32,180 nt of DNA from Leeuwenhoekiella sp. (GTDB taxonomy: Bacteria > Bacteroidota > Bacteroidia > Flavobacteriales > Flavobacteriaceae). The DNA is taken from assembly GCA_011050015.1 (NCBI GenBank), contig DRGP01000215.1, forward strand, positions 1 to 32,180. The letters run 5' to 3'. Made by a program: the position numbers and the translations under genes. This document shows, piece after piece, positions 25,912 through 32,180 of this stretch. The first letter of the stretch is position 1, and each line of letters starts with the position of its first letter. The notes beneath the pieces were generated by a model. That model had not been told where the DNA came from, did no database searches, and saw nothing but the letters and a program-made list of their open reading frames with translations.

Positions 25912-27105
25912 TTAGTTATTTCTTTTACCGAAGATTATGCCGCGCTCCAGACCTCTTAATTCTGCCAGACCACGCAATCTCCCTATGGCCGAATAGCCTG
26001 GATAAGTAGTTTTATCGAGATCATCAAGCATTTGATGACCATGATCTGGGCGCATGGGCAGCGGTTTTCTTTGATTTTTTTGTTGATTTTTATAAAAAGC
26101 CTCGACCAATTTTTCCATACCGGCGCTTCCCTCTAAATGATCGGCTTCATAAAATTTAAAAGCCGAATCGTGATGCACGGAACGCAAATGAACAAAGTGA
26201 ATACGTTCATAAAACCGGTTAACAATCCCTACCAAGTCGTTTTTTTGCGAAGCACCCAGGCTTCCACTGCAAAAAGTAAGTCCGTTTTCGGTTTCTGGAA
26301 CGGCCTTAAAAATAACCTCAAGATTATCGGCACTTCCTACAACCCGCGGTAAACCGAACACCGGCCAAGGCGGATCATCAGGATGAATGGCCAGATTCAC
26401 GCCCAGTTCATGTGCTTTTGGAATTACTTTTCTAAGAAAATAAATCAGGTTTTCACGCAGTTTTTCGGCGGAAATACCATCATAATCGGCCAATCCTTGT
26501 TGGAGTTTTTCTAGAGTGAAGCCTTTTTGATCTCCCGGAAGTGCCATAAGCAGACTTCTCTTGATATTTTCCAGCTCATCATCTGCAATATTTTTATATT
26601 TTGAGTTGGCTTGCTCCACAATTTCCGGTGGATAACTTTGATCGGCCCCTTTTCTTTTTAATATAAACAGATCAAAAATAGCGAGGTCAATTGCATTATA
26701 ACAAAGTGCTTTACTGCCATCGTCCAGGGTATAGCTTACATTTGTACGTAGCCAGTCAAGCACGGGCATAAAATTGTAACAAATGGTTTTTATACCGCAT
26801 TCTGCCAAGTTTTCAAGGCTTTTAATGTACTTTTCAATGTATTGATCACGATCTTCCCGACCCTGTTTTATATGCTCATGAACAGGCAGGCTTTCGACTA
26901 CATTCCAAAATAACTTAAAAGATAAGTCTTCGTTGCTCTGATCAAGAAGGCCTATATGTTTTTTTATAGCGGCTACCGGCCACTCCTCACCTACCGGGAT
27001 ATGGTGTAGAGAAGTAACAACACCATGGGCTCCGGCTTGTTTTATAGTGGAAAGCGGGACGGGATCCTGTGGCCCATACCAGCGCCAGCTCTGTTCAAAT
27101 ATCAT
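25912..27105 (-). CDS. uxuA: Mannonate dehydratase
   Basis: The 397-residue protein has nearly the length of E. coli UxuA and the same start: EQSWRWYGPQDPV at residues 4-16, AGAHGVVTSLHHIPVGE at 24-40. Likely metal ligands are visible in TFCSGS (Cys279), HFVHLRS (His306) and RPDHGHQM (Asp354, His355). It removes water from D-mannonate to give 2-keto-3-deoxygluconate, a cytoplasmic step in breakdown of glucuronate and other uronates. It is the first gene of a two-gene operon that ends at the terminator at 25032-25059. Uronate isomerase and KDG kinase/aldolase genes are not in the window. Confidence is high. Confidence 0.95.
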   Translation of the reverse strand: MIFEQSWRWYGPQDPVPLSTIKQAGAHGVVTSLHHIPVGEEWPVAAIKKHIGLLDQSNEDLSFKLFWNVVESLPVHEHIKQGREDRDQYIEKYIKSLENLAECGIKTICYNFMPVLDWLRTNVSYTLDDGSKALCYNAIDLAIFDLFILKRKGADQSYPPEIVEQANSKYKNIADDELENIKRSLLMALPGDQKGFTLEKLQQGLADYDGISAEKLRENLIYFLRKVIPKAHELGVNLAIHPDDPPWPVFGLPRVVGSADNLEVIFKAVPETENGLTFCSGSLGASQKNDLVGIVNRFYERIHFVHLRSVHHDSAFKFYEADHLEGSAGMEKLVEAFYKNQQKNQRKPLPMRPDHGHQMLDDLDKTTYPGYSAIGRLRGLAELRGLERGIIFGKRNN

Positions 27106-27290
27106 AGGATTTGAGATAAAATTGTCTTTAAAAATGTATTTCCCGTCTAAAATATCAATATTTAAACTTCTAGCTCCTTATTTATCTTAAAATTATTTTC
27201 GATACGCAAGAAACAGTATTGTGCACAAAGGATATGAACAGTAAATATTTTTTTCCTTTCGAGTTTAAGTATCGGCTAAATAAAAGCTTT

Positions 27291-28358
27291 TTATTCTTCT
27301 GTATTTAACTTCCTGATCAAATCCACTTCATCTTGACGATAGGGCGTGCCATCCTTCCGGAAAACATCATGAAACCATTCCTCGGGTTCATCACCGCTTT
27401 CAATGGGTGTATCCCAGGCGTAGATTGTATTGGTCTTGCCGTTCACCAAACCCCAATTGATCGCTCCTACGTTATTCTCTTTTAATAACGGAAGTGTATT
27501 CGAAAAACGACTGTTTCGCGTTCGCGCCATATACTCGGTGCACACCATAGGACGATCGTGTGTTTTCAGCAACTCCAGCACGCGCTTATGCCACTCGGGC
27601 CCTTCATAATCGTGGTAAGTAATAATATCTGAATGATGTGCCTGATAGGTGTTGAGATCTTGCAAATCCCAGGCCCATAAACCGGCAGAAATAGGCTGAC
27701 TGGGATTTACCTCCCTTGCCCATCCGAAAACGGCCTTCAACAAAGCCATCGATTCATTGCGTTTACCGTTATTGCCTGGTTCATTGTACAAATCCCAGAA
27801 AAGTACCCGATCATCCTGAGCAAAAGTTTTTATAATATCCTTTACGTAAAGACCCAGTTCAGCAAAATTGGCCTCGTTTTTTGAAGCTGGATATCCAGGA
27901 TCCTGTACCCAGCCTGAATTATGGGTTCCCGGTTTTGGCTCAGGCTGTTTTCCTATTTTTGGTTCAGCATCCCAGACATCGTCAAAAATTACAAAAATCG
28001 TTTTTATCCCGTGGCTATCAGCTATACTCAGGTATTCATCCATCCTTTTTTTAAAGCCCTCTTTATCTGCTTTATAGGCCAGACTGTGCAGATACACGCG
28101 CATCGCATTAAAACCTATACCTTCTGCGTAACCTAGTTCTCTATCTATCGTTTGGGCATCCCAGGTGTCTTTTTGCCACATCTCCAATTGATTGATGGCC
28201 GTACTGGGAATGAAATTAGCGCCAGAAATCCAGTCGTGTTCGGCATACCACGATTTGGCTTTTTCCACAGACCATTTTTTTGAAGATTCCTGCGCATAAC
28301 TTGTGAAGGTTATTGCCGATAATAGTATTAAAAAGACTGATTTTAAGGTTGTTTTCAT
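27291..28358 (-). CDS. Secreted GH5-like (clan GH-A) glycoside hydrolase
   Basis: The 355-residue protein has a signal peptide (1-22, ending SYAQ) and a TIM-barrel fold. The probable acid/base is E193 in WDLYNEPGNNG and the probable nucleophile E275 in PMVCTEYMAR; YHDYEG near 248-253 fits the loop before the nucleophile strand. GFNAMRVYLHSLAY (82-95) and FVIFDDVWD (122-130) are barrel-strand segments of this group. These proteins hydrolyse beta-linked glycans, but the exact family and substrate cannot be set from sequence alone. It lies 185 bp upstream of uxuA on the same strand and is divergent from the DUF885 gene. Whether it is co-transcribed with uxuA is not known. Confidence 0.85.
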   Translation of the reverse strand: MKTTLKSVFLILLSAITFTSYAQESSKKWSVEKAKSWYAEHDWISGANFIPSTAINQLEMWQKDTWDAQTIDRELGYAEGIGFNAMRVYLHSLAYKADKEGFKKRMDEYLSIADSHGIKTIFVIFDDVWDAEPKIGKQPEPKPGTHNSGWVQDPGYPASKNEANFAELGLYVKDIIKTFAQDDRVLFWDLYNEPGNNGKRNESMALLKAVFGWAREVNPSQPISAGLWAWDLQDLNTYQAHHSDIITYHDYEGPEWHKRVLELLKTHDRPMVCTEYMARTRNSRFSNTLPLLKENNVGAINWGLVNGKTNTIYAWDTPIESGDEPEEWFHDVFRKDGTPYRQDEVDLIRKLNTEE

Positions 28359-28551
28359 GGTTTTCTGTTTCTTTTGGTTGATTTTTTCAAAAATTTAAAT
28401 ACATCATTATATGCTCTCAGCTAGAAATTTACTAATAATTTCCTAATCATCTTCCTTAATCCTATTCCCTGAAAATTGATCTTTCATTTCCAATTTCTTA
28501 AAAACAACTTCGCCACTTTTAGTATCTTGTAGCCTAATTAAAATTGATATC

Positions 28552-30342
28552 ATGCTAAAAAATACGCTGCTCTTACTCCTGTTTATTAGTGCTTTTATTT
28601 CCTGTACTGATAAAAAAACCTCTCAAAAAGACGATCTCGCGGTTAGTGTGAAGTTTGATTCTATTCTGGATAATTATTATGAAGACGGACTCAAACTCAA
28701 TCCCATAAACGCCACAACTTCTGGCGATATGCGGTACAATGACCAGTTCCCTAATTTTCTTTCAGAATCCTATCGTGACAGTCTTAAAAGTTATTATGAA
28801 CGCTATCAGGATGCTGCCGAAGCTATAGATGATGCTGCGCTCAGCGACACAGAACAACTTTCTAAAGAGATTTTGCTCTGGGAATGCGAACTCAATCTCG
28901 AGACCTTAACTTTTGATAAAGATAAATACATGCCCATAGACCAGATGTGGTCAGTAAATTTATTTATGGGACAACTGGCTAGCGGTGCGGGTTCACAGCC
29001 CTTTAAAACTGTACAGGATTATGAGAACTGGCTCAAACGTGTAGATGGTTTTCTAGCCTGGTTAAATACTGCCCAAAATAACATGAGAGAAGGGATGGAA
29101 AAAGGCTATGTATTGCCACAATCACTTATTAGGAAGGTAATCCCGCAAATGGAAGCCATGACCGATGAGGATGTTGAAAGCCATTTATTCTACGGTCCCG
29201 TGCTTAATTTTCCCAATGATTTTTCTAAAGCCGAAAAGGAAAAAGTAAGTGCTGAATTTGAAGAAATGATCACTCAAAAAGTGATTCCTGCCTATCAAAA
29301 AATGCACGATTTCCTCCAGGAAGAATATTTACCCGAAGGAAGGGAAACCAGTGGCATCGCAGATATTCCCAACGGAGCCAAATATTATAACCACCAGATT
29401 AAACTGTATACGACTACAGATATGACTGCCGAGCAGATTCACCAGCTGGGACTTGATGAAGTGGAACGTATTTCAGCTGAAATGGAAAAAATAAAGGAAC
29501 AAGTAGGCTTTCAAGGGGATTTAAAGGCTTTTTTTAACGATGTGCGGGAAAACAGAAAATTAATGCCGTATAAGAGCCCGAAAGAGGTGATCGCCCATTT
29601 TCAAAATATCAAAAATACCGTTGAACCCAATCTTGATAAGTTGTTCAGCGTTAAACCAAAAACCCCTTTTGAGGTACGCCGCACCGAAGAATTTCGTGAA
29701 AATTCGGCCAGTGCCGAATATAATCCAGGTTCGCTGGATGGTACACGTCCCGGTATTTTTTACGTTCCCGTTCCTGATGCGGCCAGCTACAATGTGTATA
29801 GTGATGAGTCTTTGTTTTTGCATGAGGCCATCCCCGGGCATCATTATCAGGTTTCTCTCACTCAGGAAAGTACCGTTTTGCCCAAATTCAGAAAAACGCT
29901 TTGGTATAGCGGTTATGGCGAGGGCTGGGCGCTATATGCAGAATCGCTGGGCAAGCAGTTAGGCCTTTATACAGATCCTTATCAATATTTTGGTATGCTG
30001 GGGGCAGAAATGCACCGTGCCGTACGACTGGTTGTAGATACCGGTTTGCATAGAAAGGGCTGGTCGCGTGAGGAGGCCATACAATATTCGCTTGATCATG
30101 AAGCCGAATCGAGAGCCAGCGTTACTGCCGAAATTGAACGCTATATGGCCAATCCCGGCCAAGCGCTTTCCTATAAAATCGGCCAACTGAAAATTCAGGA
30201 ACTGCGCGACCGTGCCAAAGAAAAATTGGGCAACGCATTTGATATTCGTGAGTACCACAAGCAGGTTCTGGAGACCGGCTGTGTTCCTTTAGCTTTACTG
30301 GAGGAAAAAATCGATAAGTGGATAGATGCGGAGAAAAAATAA
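28552..30342 (+). CDS. DUF885 family lipoprotein, putative zinc peptidase
   Basis: The 596-residue protein has a lipoprotein signal (FISAFISC, Cys18), so it is exported and anchored to a membrane. The metal site is HEAIPGHHYQ at residues 424-433 with a downstream glutamate in YGEGWALYAE near 455-464, which resembles the gluzincin pattern of an HExxxxH motif plus a later Glu. DUF885 proteins are predicted metallopeptidases related to M32/M3-type folds; substrates are not established. The coding frame is intact and of full family length. It is divergent from the GH5-like gene (193-bp gap) and stands alone. Function is by family only. Confidence 0.88.
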   Translation: MLKNTLLLLLFISAFISCTDKKTSQKDDLAVSVKFDSILDNYYEDGLKLNPINATTSGDMRYNDQFPNFLSESYRDSLKSYYERYQDAAEAIDDAALSDTEQLSKEILLWECELNLETLTFDKDKYMPIDQMWSVNLFMGQLASGAGSQPFKTVQDYENWLKRVDGFLAWLNTAQNNMREGMEKGYVLPQSLIRKVIPQMEAMTDEDVESHLFYGPVLNFPNDFSKAEKEKVSAEFEEMITQKVIPAYQKMHDFLQEEYLPEGRETSGIADIPNGAKYYNHQIKLYTTTDMTAEQIHQLGLDEVERISAEMEKIKEQVGFQGDLKAFFNDVRENRKLMPYKSPKEVIAHFQNIKNTVEPNLDKLFSVKPKTPFEVRRTEEFRENSASAEYNPGSLDGTRPGIFYVPVPDAASYNVYSDESLFLHEAIPGHHYQVSLTQESTVLPKFRKTLWYSGYGEGWALYAESLGKQLGLYTDPYQYFGMLGAEMHRAVRLVVDTGLHRKGWSREEAIQYSLDHEAESRASVTAEIERYMANPGQALSYKIGQLKIQELRDRAKEKLGNAFDIREYHKQVLETGCVPLALLEEKIDKWIDAEKK

Positions 30343-30397
30343 CAATTCTTCAACTAAACAAAAATAAGATTTTATAACCTTAGTTATTCTGAAAGGT

Positions 30398-30418
30398 CCT
30401 CCCCTTTTTAAGGGGAGG
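30398..30418. repeat. G/C-rich interspersed inverted repeat
   Basis: Arms CCTCCCCTT (30398-30406) and AAGGGGAGG (30410-30418) pair perfectly around TTT and are followed by a second G-rich unit (GGCGGAGGGGTTG). This kind of repeat is scattered between genes in flavobacterial genomes. It lies between two convergent genes and may weakly end both transcripts, but lacks a T-run. Confidence 0.7.
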
Positions 30419-30508
30419 TGCCGATAGGCGGAGGGGTTGTTACGTCGCTTAACTCAAAATTCTTAGTTTAATCATAAATTATCCTTGTTGGTGAGAATGA
30501 ATTGAGAA

Positions 30509-32083
30509 TCACTTCAGACTTACACTTATAATCGAAAGATCATGTGCGCTACGCTGTTCTTCTTCATTCATTTCTGGCCCTATGGAAAACTGTAAAGCTT
30601 CTGTATTCCCAAGTTGAAAATCACCTGAATTTTCAGGTTCAAAATAATAGGGCAAAAAAGTAGGATAAGGCCGCGGTAACGTCACCGTTTTGACCGGTTT
30701 TAGATCGTTTAGAGAAATAGGATATTCCTCATTTTCTGTTGAAAGGGTAATCGTTTTTCCATAAGCGGAACCATTTTTAAGTAGAAAGGCCACTTGCATT
30801 TTTTCTGGTTTTTCAGAAAGCACCCTCGCTTTTAAAATCAGCCTATTTGCACTCAAAAATGCCTTGTTTTCGCCTGAAATCTTATTGGTGAAATTATAAC
30901 GGAAGGAGTAATCATAAATCGAATCACCATTTTTGGCCAGAACATCAGGATTTACAAGATTTTTAATATGAAACTGATATTCCGCTTCCCCGGGAGTTGC
31001 CGTGGGAACCAACTCGTTTTCAGGCTGCCAACCCATGACCAGCCTTTCTGAATCTTCGGATGCATTAAAAAGATAAACCGGGGCATTTGTAGGCAAAATG
31101 GTCACACTATATTGTTTATCACTATAAAAATCCCAGTCTGCCGGACTGCCTTGCACATTTCCGGGAAAGGTATACGTATTGGCTTCGGTATGTACAAGGA
31201 TCCTGTATTTTAAAAACCCAGGGATCAACAACTTTTCTGGTACTTTGGCTATAAAGGTGTAGCCTTTTTCACGTTCCAGATTGAGGTGGTCATAGCTATT
31301 GCCGTTCTGTAAAAAAACCTCTACTTGGGTGACTTTTTCGTTGGAAACAATTCTGGCATCGATAGCAAATGCCTGACCTGCGGTGTGCACTTTTACTGGC
31401 TCATGCTTCAAATAGGTTTGATCTACATTGGTTTCAGGTGCAGTAAATTCCTTTAAATATAGATTTTTTAAAGCCGTAGAATCCTTACCCTCAAAACTTG
31501 TATTCTGAGATTTCAGTAGATAAGTACCTGGCCTGATATTAAAACTTTTTACTGCTGTTTCCGTAGTAAACGTATTGCCTGTATTTAAAGCTTTTACGCT
31601 GAATTTTTCACCCAAATCGGCTAATTTTACCTCCATTTTTGCCGTTTTCCAGTTGATAACGGTCACTTTTTTATCCGGACTGTTTTCCCCCAAAGGATTC
31701 TTGACTGAAATTGCATCCGGCATAACTTCCAGACGCCAAACCCCATCTTTGAGTTTGTCTAAAAAATACGCTCCTGTACCTTCGTAATTCACCACTTTTG
31801 AATCCCCAAAACCAGCTATATGTTGCAAGTTTTTAGTCGATTTTGGATCAATTTGGTTGCTGTTGGTATATATAAATTCATCACGCCCGTTATAGACTGC
31901 CAGGTCTTTCTCATAATTCACCGAAAAATCATCAAATTTAATATTGGTCGGATAGCTGCCAAAATCGGTTCCCATTGGGATTTTATGAAAAACCCGCGAA
32001 GCAATCGCCAGCGAGAGTGCTTTTTGCGGCGTATAGGCCAGGTTCATATAATGGGTGTCGTATTCCGTATTGGCATAACCCAT
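30509..32083 (-). CDS. C-terminal part of a large secreted protein, probably carbohydrate-active; 5' end missing
   Basis: The visible 524 residues look like an internal and C-terminal portion. The start at 32083 is only the first Met after the break: the frame continues upstream through two codons (Phe, Thr) to the inverted-repeat junction at 32089 and there turns into reversed sequence. Residues about 15-55 (YTPQKALSLAIASRVFHKIP and a GSYPTN segment) look like the end of a TIM barrel. Then come all-beta domains (GTGAYFLDKLKDGVWRLEV near 102-120, PGTYLLK near 186-192). No catalytic residue is visible here. I recall similar long proteins annotated only as membrane or secreted proteins in Bacteroidota. 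A glycan-degrading role is inferred from the barrel-plus-beta layout and the GH5-like neighbour. Confidence 0.6.
   Translation of the reverse strand: MGYANTEYDTHYMNLAYTPQKALSLAIASRVFHKIPMGTDFGSYPTNIKFDDFSVNYEKDLAVYNGRDEFIYTNSNQIDPKSTKNLQHIAGFGDSKVVNYEGTGAYFLDKLKDGVWRLEVMPDAISVKNPLGENSPDKKVTVINWKTAKMEVKLADLGEKFSVKALNTGNTFTTETAVKSFNIRPGTYLLKSQNTSFEGKDSTALKNLYLKEFTAPETNVDQTYLKHEPVKVHTAGQAFAIDARIVSNEKVTQVEVFLQNGNSYDHLNLEREKGYTFIAKVPEKLLIPGFLKYRILVHTEANTYTFPGNVQGSPADWDFYSDKQYSVTILPTNAPVYLFNASEDSERLVMGWQPENELVPTATPGEAEYQFHIKNLVNPDVLAKNGDSIYDYSFRYNFTNKISGENKAFLSANRLILKARVLSEKPEKMQVAFLLKNGSAYGKTITLSTENEEYPISLNDLKPVKTVTLPRPYPTFLPYYFEPENSGDFQLGNTEALQFSIGPEMNEEEQRSAHDLSIISVSLK
31654..31745. repeat. Left arm of exact 92-bp inverted repeat
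   Basis: This stretch lies inside the coding frame of the last gene. Its reverse complement is identical, base for base, to 32089-32180. The spacer between the arms is 343 bp. Confidence 0.97.
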
Positions 32084-32088
32084 AAACG

Positions 32089-32180
32089 TGGGGTTTGGCG
32101 TCTGGAAGTTATGCCGGATGCAATTTCAGTCAAGAATCCTTTGGGGGAAAACAGTCCGGATAAAAAAGTGACCGTTATCA
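32089..32180. repeat. Right arm of exact 92-bp inverted repeat, running off the window
   Basis: Read on the plus strand this encodes the same peptide that 31745-31654 encodes on the minus strand (GVWRLEVMPDAISV and onward). It is identical over all 92 bases and continues to the window edge, so the full arm may be longer. It interrupts the reading frame of the last gene. Confidence 0.97.

Noticed and set aside
25540-25959. A 139-codon plus-strand frame antisense to the mannonate oxidoreductase gene
   Set aside because: It is the complement of a well-conserved SDR gene; the translation is rich in Ser, Pro and Phe as expected from a shadow frame.
27281-27297. AT-rich palindrome around the GH5-like gene stop considered as a terminator
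   Set aside because: The stem is nearly all A-T pairs with no loop and overlaps the coding end; too weak to support.

Overview
The window looks like a chromosome segment from a member of Bacteroidota, most likely a marine-type Flavobacteriaceae. The reasons are the AT-rich DNA, genes that mostly lack Shine-Dalgarno sequences, a type IX secretion (T9SS) sorting tail, an UpxY-type NusG paralogue driving a polysaccharide locus, a DUF4442 protein of the flavobacterial kind, and two interspersed repeat types typical of the group. No rRNA, tRNA, CRISPR array, phage or transposase was seen.

Layout. (1) 1-202: the 5' part of a minus-strand DUF4442 (hotdog-fold) gene, cut by the window edge. (2) 447-968: an unrecognised 173-residue orphan between AT-rich spacers. 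(3) 1644-5833: a tight three-gene plus-strand operon for cell-surface proteins: a small T9SS-sorted protein, a fibre-like protein with three internal repeats, and a large FlgD-like/beta-propeller protein. (4) 5888-24831: an approximately 19 kb minus-strand Wzx/Wzy-type exopolysaccharide or capsule locus. In transcription order it reads UpxY antiterminator, a 666-bp non-coding leader, initiating glycosyl-phosphotransferase, Wza, Wzc/BY-kinase, UDP-uronate epimerase, GT2, GT11 fucosyltransferase, Wzx flippase, two GT4, Wzy-like polymerase, two GT4, WcaF-like acetyltransferase, SDR, WcaI-like GT4. (5) 25032-25059: a strong intrinsic terminator that isolates the next operon. (6) 25086-27105: mannonate oxidoreductase and mannonate dehydratase (uronate catabolism). 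(7) 27291-28358: a secreted GH5-like hydrolase, divergent from (8) 28552-30342, a DUF885 lipoprotein peptidase. (9) 30509 to about 32088: the C-terminal part of a large secreted protein.

How it fits together. The polysaccharide locus holds initiation, assembly, flipping, polymerisation, export and chain-length control. With one initiating transferase and seven glycosyltransferases it could build a repeat unit of up to eight sugars, probably containing a uronic acid (UDP-GlcA 4-epimerase), fucose (GT11) and O-acetyl groups (WcaF-like). Genes that make GDP-fucose or UDP-glucuronate are not in the window and must lie elsewhere. The uronate-catabolic pair and the nearby hydrolases look like a separate carbohydrate-use block.

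The right edge carries an exact 92-bp inverted repeat (31654-31745 against 32089-32180) that breaks the last gene. This is either a fold-back assembly artefact or a fresh inverted duplication, so sequence beyond about 32088 should not be trusted as normal gene order.
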